Assembly (NCBI GenBank): GCA_017538105.1
Contig: JAFYJN010000076.1
Coordinates: forward strand, 62,001 to 126,000
DNA length: 64,000 nt
Direction of reading: 5' to 3'
DNA from: Prevotella sp.
Lineage (GTDB): Bacteria; Bacteroidota; Bacteroidia; Bacteroidales; Bacteroidaceae
In this document: positions 25,476 through 33,939 of the stretch, piece by piece
Position numbering within the stretch: position 1 is the stretch's first letter
Layout: the number at the start of each line of letters is the position of its first letter
The notes under the pieces: generated by a model
The model's database searches: none
Told to the model about the DNA's origin: nothing
Seen by the model: the letters and a program-made list of their open reading frames with translations, nothing else
Translations under genes and position numbers: made by a program

Positions 25476-27035
25476 TTACTCGATGATGGCAGGCAGTGAG
25501 ATGGTGAATTTTGTTCCTTTTCCCAAATCGCTGTCAACCTTTATCTCCCCTTCATGCAGGTCGATAATTTTCTTGACGTACGCCAGACCCAGTCCAAATC
25601 CTTTTACATCATGAACGTTTCCTGTATGCACACGGTAGAATTTATCAAAGATTTTCTTGAGGTTATCTTTCTTGATGCCTATACCGTCATCGGCTATGGA
25701 ACAGAACAGTCGGTCTTTATCGTTCCAAGTATGTATGGTCAAGTTTACCGGTTTGTCTGGTTTACGGTATTTGATGGCATTGTCCATGAGGTTATATATC
25801 ATGTTGGTGAAATGCACCTCATCGACATAAATAGCCGAGTCGACCGCTTCGATATCAACATTTATCTTTCCTCCTGTATGTTCTACCCTTAATTGGAATG
25901 AATGGGCCGCATTCTCCACCAATTCGTTGAGGTCGAGTTCTTTTCGTTTGAACACCGCTTTTTTCCTGTCAAACATCGACATTTGCAGCACTTTTTCGAC
26001 GAGGAAACGCAGTCTTTTCGACTCATCACCGATAACCCCACCCACATGTTTTAGCATTGCCGGTGACTTTGTCAACGATTCGTCATTGAGCATCTGCGCA
26101 GCGAGCGATATACTCGAAATCGGTGTTTTCAGTTCATGCGTCATGTTATTGATGAAGTCGTTCTTAATCTCCGAATACCTCTTCTGTCGGAAGATGACGA
26201 CGATGGTGAACAGGAACGTCACAAGAAGGACGATGGTAAAGATGATTGACGGTATGAGGAACTTGACGCTGGAGAATATATAGCTGTCCATATCAGGGAA
26301 ATGAATCCTCACCACTCCCATTTTGTTGGCCGGGTCGTTTCTGAACAGCACCATCTCATATCCGTTTTCCTCCCCCTCATCAGAATAGTCTGGACACCGG
26401 TACACTTCCCTTCCGTCTTGCGTTGACACAGTGAAGTGGTAAGGAATGTTGATGCCATTGCTGATGAGCTCCACCTTGAGGTCCTGGTCGAGTAGTTTGA
26501 AATTAACCCTTTCGCGCAGTGGCTTTTCCGAAGCCGAATACAGAATATTCATGACCACCCTATCAAGCAGCGCCTTCTGGTATACATATCGGTTTCTGAC
26601 GATTTCCTTCATCGACTGGCTGGCTTGTGACAGTGAATTTTTATCACTATACAATATCATCGCCTTTGGCATTGTCGACGGTTTCAGTCGTGATGTCTTC
26701 ATTTGGAAAGAAGAATACACATTCCCCTGTTCATCGGTAACGCTGTACTGATGGGACTGTTGCAGGAGCGTATCCCCATCGACCGTTATGAGCGACAACG
26801 AGTCAGTCTGTTGCGCCCTCCGTTCCGTCTCATTGACATCATGTTCGAGGTATCGCAGCGTCTCATTGAGTTCAAGATTTCGTGAAGCTTGGTTGAGCGA
26901 TCTATTCACCGACTCATCGAACTGTTCCTTTTTCATCCTTGCCATCTGCTGAATATATTTGAGTTGGAGAAAGATGAGCGCGAGAAACGAGAAGCCCATG
27001 ATGACCGCTATGGTCCAAATTGTTTTTTTCGTCAT
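25476..27035 (-). CDS. rprX: Membrane sensor histidine kinase, RprX-like
   Basis: A 519-residue sensor kinase with an N-terminal membrane helix, a periplasmic sensor region (about residues 30-250), a second helix near 255-280, then the HisKA phosphoacceptor in NNMTHELKTPISS and the ATPase domain with NLMDNAIKY (N box), DDGIGI (G1) and GFGLGLAYVKKI (G2). It would phosphorylate the adjacent OmpR-type regulator. The signal is unknown. The upstream region has a -7 box and an 18-bp perfect palindrome, either of which could be involved in control. Confidence 0.9.
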   Translation of the reverse strand: MTKKTIWTIAVIMGFSFLALIFLQLKYIQQMARMKKEQFDESVNRSLNQASRNLELNETLRYLEHDVNETERRAQQTDSLSLITVDGDTLLQQSHQYSVTDEQGNVYSSFQMKTSRLKPSTMPKAMILYSDKNSLSQASQSMKEIVRNRYVYQKALLDRVVMNILYSASEKPLRERVNFKLLDQDLKVELISNGINIPYHFTVSTQDGREVYRCPDYSDEGEENGYEMVLFRNDPANKMGVVRIHFPDMDSYIFSSVKFLIPSIIFTIVLLVTFLFTIVVIFRQKRYSEIKNDFINNMTHELKTPISSISLAAQMLNDESLTKSPAMLKHVGGVIGDESKRLRFLVEKVLQMSMFDRKKAVFKRKELDLNELVENAAHSFQLRVEHTGGKINVDIEAVDSAIYVDEVHFTNMIYNLMDNAIKYRKPDKPVNLTIHTWNDKDRLFCSIADDGIGIKKDNLKKIFDKFYRVHTGNVHDVKGFGLGLAYVKKIIDLHEGEIKVDSDLGKGTKFTISLPAIIE

Positions 27036-27055
27036 GCTATCACTTTTTTATATCG

Positions 27056-27063
27056 CAAATATA
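27056..27063 (-). promoter_or_regulatory. -7 box for rprX
   Basis: Minus-strand TATATTTG, 20 bp before the ATG. No clear -33. It lies in the 323-bp gap 27036-27358, which otherwise holds a palindrome (27144), AT-rich sequence and the EF-G2 terminator (27311). Confidence 0.5.
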
Positions 27064-27143
27064 ACGTGAATTCTTAATTTGATAGTATACAATAGTTAAT
27101 TATTCGCCAGTAATTTGGTTAAATTAACATTTTAATTAATTTA

Positions 27144-27161
27144 ACTTGATAATTATCAAGT
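27144..27161. promoter_or_regulatory. 18-bp perfect palindrome upstream of rprX, possible operator
   Basis: ACTTGATAATTATCAAGT is identical on both strands. It has no loop and no T tail, so it looks like a dimeric regulator site rather than a terminator. It is about 80 bp upstream of the rprX -7 box. Confidence 0.5.
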
Positions 27162-27310
27162 ATGCATTTGTTCGCCTTTCGGTTTCTTTTGTATTTCTAA
27201 ATGAATATAGATTTTTCCAGGATATCCCGGTATGATTTAAGCATATGGGAGGATAGTCTATTGCCGATAGAATTAGGCCACTTTAAGTATAGGTAGTATT
27301 TGTGAACAAA

Positions 27311-27338
27311 AAAGCAGTCCAATTTCTTGGACTGCTTT
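27311..27338 (-). terminator. Terminator behind the EF-G2 gene
   Basis: AAAGCAGTCCAA and TTGGACTGCTTT form a 12-bp stem with a 4-base loop, followed on the minus strand by TTTG. It starts 20 bp after the stop codon. Confidence 0.88.
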
Positions 27339-27358
27339 TGAATAATAACGATGTGGAT

Positions 27359-29515
27359 TTAGTCTTCCTGTTGTTCAGCTTCATGTTCCTTAATGAGGTT
27401 CTGCTGGATATCGTTCGGCACGAGTTCATAGCTTGAGAACTTCGTGGAGAATGAAGCACGTCCACCGGTGAGAGAACTCAAAGCGATGGAATAGCTGGCC
27501 AGTTCCTTGAGAGGAATCTTAGCCGAAAGCTTCTGATATCCCGCTTCGCTGTCCATACCCATGATGATGGCGCGGCGTCCCTGCAGGTCGCTCATCACGT
27601 CGCCCATATAATCACCTGGAACAAGCACCTCGAGGTCGTAAATCGGCTCCAGCACTTTCGGTCCTGCATCTTTGAACGCCATGGAGAACGCATTTCTTGC
27701 AGCGAGCATGAAGGAGAGCTCGTTGGAATCTACCGGGTGCATCTTGCCGTCGTATACCACGACTCGCACGTCACGGGCATAACTACCAGTGAGCGGTCCC
27801 TGCTCCATTCGTTCCATTACACCCTTGAGGATGGCCGGCATGAATCTCAAGTCGATGGCACCACCGACCACAGAGTTGAGGAAAACAAGTTTTCCACCCC
27901 ATTCGAGATCGATTTCTTCTTTGCTCTTGATGTTCATCTTATACTCCTGTCCACCGAACTTGTAGGCCACGGGATCCGGCATTCCTTCGGTGTAGGGTTC
28001 CACGATGAGGTGCACTTCACCGAACTGTCCGGCGCCACCCGACTGTTTCTTATGCCTATAGTCAGCACGTGCAGCCTTGGTGATGGTCTCACGGTATGGA
28101 ATTTTCGGTTCCTCGTATTTCACTTGAATCTTATCGTTATTTTCGAGCCTCCATTTCAGCGTGCGGAGGTGGAATTCACCCTGCCCATGAATGATGGTCT
28201 GTTTGAGTTCCTTGCTCATCTCCACCACCCATGTGGGATCTTCCTGACGCATACGGAGAACAGCCGCCATGAGTTTCTCCATTTCGCTCTCGTTGACAGC
28301 CTTGATGGCACGAGAATATTTCGAATTTGGATATTTGATGAAGTCGAACTGGTTTTCCACCTCTTTAGCGTTGAGGGTGTTGCCCGTTTTTACGTCTTTC
28401 AGTTTCACGGTACTACCGATGTCACCGGCGCACAGTTCATCGACAGCGATACGGTTAGCTCCTGCGCTGGCATAGATTTGTCCGATGCGTTCTTTCGACC
28501 CACGGTCGGCATTGGAGAGGTCATCGCCCGGCTTCACGGTTCCGCTCATCACTTTGAAATAACTTACTTCGCCGATATGCGGTTCCATACCCGTCTTGAA
28601 GAAGAACAACGACACAGGTCCAGCCGCATTGGGAGCCACCTCTTCGCCCTTTGTATTTTTCACCGCTGGCATCTCGTCGACGAAAGGCACCACATTTCCG
28701 AGGAATTCCATGAGGCGTCTTACGCCCATGTCTCTTCCACCGCAAACACAGAACACCGGGTAGATGCTCCTTGTGATGAGTCCCTTGCGAATACCCTCGC
28801 GAATCTCGTCTTCAGAAAGGTCTTCCTCTTCGAAGAATTTTTCCATGAGCGCATCATCGTTTGCCGCAGCCGCCTCGATGAGGGCAGCGTGCAGTTCCTG
28901 AGCCTTATCCATTTGGTCGGCTGGAATATCCTCGATCGTTGGTGCTCCACCTTCTGGTTTCCATGTATATTTCTTCATGGTGAGCACATCGATGAGCGAA
29001 TTGAATCCCAGTCCTGTAGCCACCGGATATTGCACCTCAACACATTTCGGACCATATACTTCACGCATATTCGACATGATGGTATCAAAGTCACAATGTT
29101 CGCGGTCGAGTTGGTTGATCAGGAAGATAACTGGTTTTCCCAATTTCTCCGTGTTCCTAAAAGCGTTCATCGTTCCCACTTCGGGTCCATATTGTCCGTT
29201 AACCACGATGAGAGCTTGGTCGGTCACGTTAAGTGCCGTGATGGTGCCCCCCACGAAGTCGTCGGAACCCGGGCAATCGATGAAATTGAGCTTTTTCCCG
29301 TTCCATTCAGCGTGGAACACAGTGGGGAACACGGAATAGCCATATTCCTGTTCCACAGGGAAATAATCGCTTACGGTATTTTTACCTTCAACCGTACCAC
29401 GACGTTTAATAACACCAGCTTCGAAAAGCATAGACTCGGCAAGAGTAGTCTTGCCGCTACCCGCACTGCCGATGAGTGCGATGTTTTTGATTTCGTTAGT
29501 CTTATAGACTTTCAT
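27359..29515 (-). CDS. Elongation factor G paralogue (EF-G2) with degenerate GTPase motifs
   Basis: A 718-residue translational GTPase-family protein with all EF-G domains. The P-loop GSAGSGKTT (residues 16-24) is intact. Switch I has EQEYGYSV in place of EQERGITI. Switch II reads DCPGSDDF (80-87), so Ser84 replaces the catalytic His of DTPGHVDF. The base-recognition motif is NQLD (134-137) instead of NKMD. Bacteroides EF-G2 is known to support translocation while lacking GTPase activity and to matter for gut colonisation and starvation. This protein appears to belong to the same class. The start has the usual paralogue N-terminus MKVYKTNEIKNIALIG. It has its own terminator and neighbours rprXY. 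Confidence 0.93.
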   Translation of the reverse strand: MKVYKTNEIKNIALIGSAGSGKTTLAESMLFEAGVIKRRGTVEGKNTVSDYFPVEQEYGYSVFPTVFHAEWNGKKLNFIDCPGSDDFVGGTITALNVTDQALIVVNGQYGPEVGTMNAFRNTEKLGKPVIFLINQLDREHCDFDTIMSNMREVYGPKCVEVQYPVATGLGFNSLIDVLTMKKYTWKPEGGAPTIEDIPADQMDKAQELHAALIEAAAANDDALMEKFFEEEDLSEDEIREGIRKGLITRSIYPVFCVCGGRDMGVRRLMEFLGNVVPFVDEMPAVKNTKGEEVAPNAAGPVSLFFFKTGMEPHIGEVSYFKVMSGTVKPGDDLSNADRGSKERIGQIYASAGANRIAVDELCAGDIGSTVKLKDVKTGNTLNAKEVENQFDFIKYPNSKYSRAIKAVNESEMEKLMAAVLRMRQEDPTWVVEMSKELKQTIIHGQGEFHLRTLKWRLENNDKIQVKYEEPKIPYRETITKAARADYRHKKQSGGAGQFGEVHLIVEPYTEGMPDPVAYKFGGQEYKMNIKSKEEIDLEWGGKLVFLNSVVGGAIDLRFMPAILKGVMERMEQGPLTGSYARDVRVVVYDGKMHPVDSNELSFMLAARNAFSMAFKDAGPKVLEPIYDLEVLVPGDYMGDVMSDLQGRRAIIMGMDSEAGYQKLSAKIPLKELASYSIALSSLTGGRASFSTKFSSYELVPNDIQQNLIKEHEAEQQED

Positions 29516-29658
29516 AAAGATGTATAGGTTTAAGTGATTTATATATATTATTTCTTGTTCAAAACACTGTTTTTCAAAATTTGGGCACTAAAGTACGCAT
29601 TTTTTGACGAACAGCCAAAAAAAATGACATAAAACCCGTATTCTTTTAATATTATTAG

Positions 29659-29666
29659 TATTTTTG
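29659..29666 (+). promoter_or_regulatory. -7 box for hemW
   Basis: TATTTTTG, 67 bp before the ATG at 29733. The -33 element is not evident. Confidence 0.45.
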
Positions 29667-29732
29667 CGTTTGAGAAGAATACAAAAAATAGAAATCAAAA
29701 AAACAAATTAGCAATAACCAGGGAATTGGGGG

Positions 29733-30923
29733 ATGAAAGGATTGGGACTTTCCAATAACACTGGCCACCATTGGTCATCAGTGTATGTTCACGTTCCGTT
29801 TTGTGCAAGCCGTTGTATCTATTGCGGGTTTTATTCCACGGTAGGCAGTGGCATGGAAGCCTCTTACGTGTCCGCATTGAAGCAAGAGATGTTGTTACGT
29901 GCCGACTACTTGCCATCGGACCAACCCATCCGCACTATCTACTTAGGAGGCGGCACCCCATCTCAACTAACCCCCATCCTTCTTGAACGTTTACTGCACG
30001 CCATCGACGAACAGATTGTTGCACCTCGCAACCACGGACAAAAGGTTGAAGAGACCACCATCGAATGCAATCCCGACGATGTGAGCGAGGAATTTAGTAT
30101 TGCATTGAACGCCTTTGGCGTGAATCGTGTCAGTCTGGGCATCCAGACCTTTGACAACTTACGTTTACAGTTCTTGCATCGTCGCCATGACGCCCATCAG
30201 TGCGAGGACACTATCCATCATTTACGCCATTCCGGCATCGACAACATCAGCGTTGACCTGATGTTCGGTTTCCCCGGAGAGACCATAGCAGACTGGGAGC
30301 ACGACATCGACCATGCACTGTCGTTGCGCCCCACCCACATCTCCGCCTATGGACTGACATATGAAGAGGGGACCCCGTTAGAGCGGCATTTGCGTGAAGG
30401 ACTCGTCAGTGCCATCGACGAAGAAGACAGCCGCCGCATGTATGACCTACTGTGCGACCGTTTAGAATCCGCCGGCTATGACCATTACGAAATCAGCAAC
30501 TTCGCCCTGCCAGGTTATCGTTCTCGTCATAACAGTGGATATTGGAGCGGTATTCCATACCTCGGTCTTGGTGCCGCGGCCCACAGCTATGACGGCAACA
30601 GCCGCCAGTGGAACATCAGCGACTTGAAGGGATATATCCAACAGGTGAGTCAAGGAACCATACCCATGGAACGAGAGGTATTGGACGGGCAGTCACGTTG
30701 GAACGACCTTATCGTCACCGCCCTTCGCACCCGTGAAGGTATTCATCTCGATGACGTTCGTGAGGAGTTTGGTGAAGCCTATTTACAATTTTTGCTCCAG
30801 AATGCAAAAGTGCATCTGGAGCAAAAACTATTGAAAATTGAAAAAGGGGCCCTACGTCTCACCCGTCAGGGAATTCATGTAAGCGACATGGTTATGACAG
30901 ACTTTATAAAGGTAAAGGGGTAA
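29733..30923 (+). CDS. hemW: Radical SAM protein HemW
   Basis: A 396-residue radical SAM protein of the HemN/HemW family. The cluster motif C24-x3-C28-x2-C31 in VPFCASRCIYCGF lacks the fourth cysteine of true coproporphyrinogen dehydrogenase HemN, so HemW, a heme-binding protein or chaperone, is the better call. GGGTPS, ECNPDDV, RVSLGIQTF and DLMFGFPGET are all typical. The C-terminal HemN_C domain has the GLTYEEGT and NSGYW segments. The stop lies in a GGTAAAGGGGTAA-type stretch. The convergent LRR gene ends 17 bp away. Confidence 0.92.
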   Translation: MKGLGLSNNTGHHWSSVYVHVPFCASRCIYCGFYSTVGSGMEASYVSALKQEMLLRADYLPSDQPIRTIYLGGGTPSQLTPILLERLLHAIDEQIVAPRNHGQKVEETTIECNPDDVSEEFSIALNAFGVNRVSLGIQTFDNLRLQFLHRRHDAHQCEDTIHHLRHSGIDNISVDLMFGFPGETIADWEHDIDHALSLRPTHISAYGLTYEEGTPLERHLREGLVSAIDEEDSRRMYDLLCDRLESAGYDHYEISNFALPGYRSRHNSGYWSGIPYLGLGAAAHSYDGNSRQWNISDLKGYIQQVSQGTIPMEREVLDGQSRWNDLIVTALRTREGIHLDDVREEFGEAYLQFLLQNAKVHLEQKLLKIEKGALRLTRQGIHVSDMVMTDFIKVKG

Positions 30924-30940
30924 AAGGGAAATTTTCCTTG

Positions 30941-31750
30941 CTAAAATTCCTGGATGTGTGAGAATTTGTTCCAGAAGTTTGCGCTGAGGTATGACTCCCG
31001 AGCACCTCTTGGGATGTACAAGATAGCGTTGGACACCACAGCAGCATCGAACGCGTTCTCCATGGCCGGTGCCCTGTGAGAGCGCATCATGATAGCCTGC
31101 AAAGGACATCCTATGAAAGCCATGTTACTGACACTCTCAAGTGTTGCGGGCAGTACCACCTGACGTAGTTTTGAATAGCCGTGGAACGCCGCCGTGTAAA
31201 TATGGTGTACCCCATCAAGCACCTCCACCTCATCGAGAGGCAACCCTTCGGGGCAGCGAACCAACGTCTCCATGTCGGCCGTATATAGTATGCCTTCCAC
31301 CGCCTTGTATTTGGTGCAGTTCACCGTACGGAATTCCCTCAGATTGGGACAGTTAGAGAACGCGTCGTTCGAGATGGAACGTGTTTTGTCGGGGATGGTG
31401 ATACGCTGGAGCATGGAACATCCGTAGAACATACGTGCCGTTATCTGGTTACGGTGTGTATAGCAGTCTTGGTCGGTACCTGTACCAAAATAGCGCCCCC
31501 CACCCGATACGATACGCGCTTCAGACAAGTCGAGGTCTTGTAGCAGACCGTTCGCGCTACTCATCTCACGCAAAGTGACGATATCATCGCCATTGATTTC
31601 ACCTGTAATCTTAAGATTTGTCACCGACATACGCGATGGTCCGAGAGCTTGAGCGAGCCCTCCAGCAATGATGTTTACCGTGCGCTGCGATTGCGCCATC
31701 ATGGCAATGGAAGCCATGAGGCATGCCATTAAAGTAAATAGCTTTTTCAT
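30941..31750 (-). CDS. Exported BspA-type leucine-rich repeat protein
   Basis: A 269-residue protein with a signal peptide (MKKLFTLMACLMASIAMMA-QSQ). It has LRR_5 (BspA/TpLRR) repeats such as MLQRITIPDKTRSISNDAFSN, LREFRTVNC, LRQVVLPATLESVSNMAFIG and a final PRGARESYLSA. Related proteins are surface-exposed and mediate binding to host proteins or other cells, but this one is short and has no recognisable sorting domain. The in-frame stretch up to 31813 is rejected in favour of the signal peptide start at 31750. Confidence 0.85.
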   Translation of the reverse strand: MKKLFTLMACLMASIAMMAQSQRTVNIIAGGLAQALGPSRMSVTNLKITGEINGDDIVTLREMSSANGLLQDLDLSEARIVSGGGRYFGTGTDQDCYTHRNQITARMFYGCSMLQRITIPDKTRSISNDAFSNCPNLREFRTVNCTKYKAVEGILYTADMETLVRCPEGLPLDEVEVLDGVHHIYTAAFHGYSKLRQVVLPATLESVSNMAFIGCPLQAIMMRSHRAPAMENAFDAAVVSNAILYIPRGARESYLSANFWNKFSHIQEF

Positions 31751-31837
31751 TGTTCTTTTTAGTTTTTTATTATTTTCCTTCTTAGAATATACTGATAACT
31801 CTATGACACGCAAGGATTAACCCATGGGGTTCTTTCA

Positions 31838-32164
31838 CTAATCCAATTGACGTAGATATTGTGATTTGACTTCGTTCTCTATCTCTTCGAGGGTTCTGCC
31901 TGGTATTGTGGTGCTTTTGATGAAAACACAGATAGCGAAGGCAATGATAGTCACGCCCACTGTAGCCAGCCACCTGAGTAACTCGTTGGCTATAGGGATA
32001 TAGTTGTAACTTACAATACCCGCCACCACCGGTATGGCGAAGAGCAACCAATCGGCTCCCGATTTCATCTTATACCCATCGAGAGTCTGTTGGTATTCTT
32101 TGTTTTCAGAAAGCAGGCGTTTCCGCTCACGCATCCACGCCTGCTGTTTTTCTTGTTCGGTCAT
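31838..32164 (-). CDS. Small membrane protein with N-terminal coiled region, function unknown
   Basis: A 108-residue protein: charged, probably helical N-terminus (residues 1-38, MTEQEKQQAWMRERKRLLSE), two membrane helices (about 40-58 and 66-85), and a cytosolic acidic end. It follows the lactate permease by 13 bp and is probably in its transcript. No family recognised. Confidence 0.65.
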   Translation of the reverse strand: MTEQEKQQAWMRERKRLLSENKEYQQTLDGYKMKSGADWLLFAIPVVAGIVSYNYIPIANELLRWLATVGVTIIAFAICVFIKSTTIPGRTLEEIENEVKSQYLRQLD

Positions 32165-32177
32165 TATGTTGTATGAA

Positions 32178-33785
32178 TTAGATGACGTGGAGTCCGAGGA
32201 AGACCATCAGTCCGTTCATCAGTATCCAGAAGATGGCGAATGGCATGGTCTTACGCATAATTTCACCATCCTGCCCCTCCATGTCGCATGCAGCGGTAGC
32301 AATGGCGATACTCTGCGGCGAGAGCAACTTACCACCCTCAGAGCCAGCACAGTTGGCCGCTGCCAGCCAGTTGGTCTCGCTTCCCGACACCCCGAAGAAG
32401 GTGCCCTGGTTGACGAGTCCGAGATCGTGTGCGGCCGTGGCCTGTAGTTTGCCGAAGAGGATGTTGGCATTGGTGGCGGAACCTGTTACGAAGGTGCCGA
32501 TGGAGCCGATGAGCGGAGCGAAGAACGGGAAGACGGAGCCTGTAAGTTCTACCAAGCCCTTGGCGATGTCGTTGGTCATACCTGTATTGTTCATCAACAT
32601 GGCCATGGCCACCAGACAGCAGATGGTCACTACGGTTTTCTGCAGGTTGATGGTTGTCTTGGCCAGAATTTTCATCAGTCGTCCGAAGCTCAAGCCCTGG
32701 ATAAGACCGCCGATGACAGCACCGAGGAAGATCATCAGACCTGCATTGGAGAGCCATCCGAACTTGAAGGCATTGCCGGTGACCGGCAGGTCGAATTTGG
32801 TAACCAACGTATTGTTGAGCAACTCGTTGACGGGGGGCACGATCTTGCTGGAGATGAGAATGAAGAAGATGATGAGAGCGTAAACACTCCAAGCCTTGAG
32901 TGTCTTGGCCGTACCGAATTTCTTTTTCTCCACCTTCACCCCATTGACTTCGGCTTCGTTGTTCTTGAGGAACAGTTTGTTGTAGAGGAGCATGGCGATA
33001 ATGGCAGCCACGGAGCCGAGGATGGCAGGTGTTTCAGGACCGATAAAGTGAGCGCAGCAGAACTGCACGGTAATGGAGAAGATACCCACGAAGAGCGCTA
33101 TAGAAAGGTTTTTGAGAATCTTCTTGCGGTCGGTCATCATGAGGATGAGGAACGGCGTAATGAAGAACATGAGCGACAGCTGGAGAATGATGAAGGTAGC
33201 CACCTCGCACAATTCAGCGGGAGTAGCCGCTCCGCTGGCAGCCACCTGGTTGGCCAGTGTAGTTGCCGGCAGTCCCACTGCCCCAAATCCCACTGCCACC
33301 GTATTGGCAACAAGACAGATGACAGCCGAGAACATCGGTTTGAACCCCAGTCCGATAAGGATAGCCGCCGGGATGGCCACGGCCGTACCGAAGCCCGCCA
33401 TACCCTCGAGCACGCCTCCGAGACCCCAAGTGAGCAACAACACGAGCAGTCCTTTGTCGGAAGTCATCTGAATGAACTGTGTCTTGATGGTCTCTATTTC
33501 TTTCGTCTCACATAAGATATTATAGCTGAAGATAGCGCAAATAATAATCAGGATGATAGGGAAACAGGCCTTGAGGAAGCCCTCGACAACAGACCACAGA
33601 GTGATGCCACCGATGCTGACATCAGCATACTTTTCTGGAATGATGCCCATAGCAGGTGCAGCGAAAAGCGCCAAAAGGATGGTGACCACCAGAGTGACGA
33701 TAGCACTCTTATAGCCCGAAACTTTAAATCCCATCATCAAAACGATGAGTAACACGATAGGGATTACAGATACTAAAGCTGTCAT
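32178..33785 (-). CDS. lctP: Lactate permease (LctP family)
   Basis: A 535-residue inner membrane transporter with about 12-14 helices that imports lactate (and glycolate in some members) with protons. Family features are PIVLLIVLMMGFKVSGYKSAIV at the N-terminus, WGLGGVLEGMAGFGTAVAIPAAILIGLGF, and the C-terminal GSIGTFVTGSATNANILFG and NCAGSEGGKLLSPQSIAIA. It is divergent from the D-lactate dehydrogenase gene across 154 bp with a -7 box on each strand, so both sides likely respond to the same cue. Confidence 0.93.
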   Translation of the reverse strand: MTALVSVIPIVLLIVLMMGFKVSGYKSAIVTLVVTILLALFAAPAMGIIPEKYADVSIGGITLWSVVEGFLKACFPIILIIICAIFSYNILCETKEIETIKTQFIQMTSDKGLLVLLLTWGLGGVLEGMAGFGTAVAIPAAILIGLGFKPMFSAVICLVANTVAVGFGAVGLPATTLANQVAASGAATPAELCEVATFIILQLSLMFFITPFLILMMTDRKKILKNLSIALFVGIFSITVQFCCAHFIGPETPAILGSVAAIIAMLLYNKLFLKNNEAEVNGVKVEKKKFGTAKTLKAWSVYALIIFFILISSKIVPPVNELLNNTLVTKFDLPVTGNAFKFGWLSNAGLMIFLGAVIGGLIQGLSFGRLMKILAKTTINLQKTVVTICCLVAMAMLMNNTGMTNDIAKGLVELTGSVFPFFAPLIGSIGTFVTGSATNANILFGKLQATAAHDLGLVNQGTFFGVSGSETNWLAAANCAGSEGGKLLSPQSIAIATAACDMEGQDGEIMRKTMPFAIFWILMNGLMVFLGLHVI

Positions 33786-33850
33786 AGGTTTTTCGGTTTT
33801 GTATGTGTATATTAAATTAGGTTATGTAGTCAAATAATAGATTATTGCTG

Positions 33851-33858
33851 CAAATATA
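33851..33858 (-). promoter_or_regulatory. -7 box for lctP
   Basis: Minus-strand TATATTTG, about 65 bp before the lctP start. -33 not evident. Confidence 0.45.
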
Positions 33859-33901
33859 CAATAAAAAAGCGAGAAAAGTGCATTATTCGGTTTTTTTTTA
33901 C

Positions 33902-33909
33902 TATCTTTG
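33902..33909 (+). promoter_or_regulatory. -7 box for the D-lactate dehydrogenase gene
   Basis: TATCTTTG, 30 bp before the ATG at 33940. -33 not evident. Confidence 0.5.
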
Positions 33910-33939
33910 TAGCAAACAATCTAAAAACCTATTGAGCTT

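Noticed and set aside
27036-27358. tRNA or small RNA in the 323-bp gap upstream of rprX
   Set aside because: No cloverleaf, CCA end or GC-rich core was seen; only the terminator, a palindrome and a -7 box are supported.
27737-29527. A 596-codon open frame on the plus strand opposite EF-G2
   Set aside because: It is a shadow of the EF-G2 gene: no domain is recognisable, and the minus-strand frame is a full-length family member with its own terminator.
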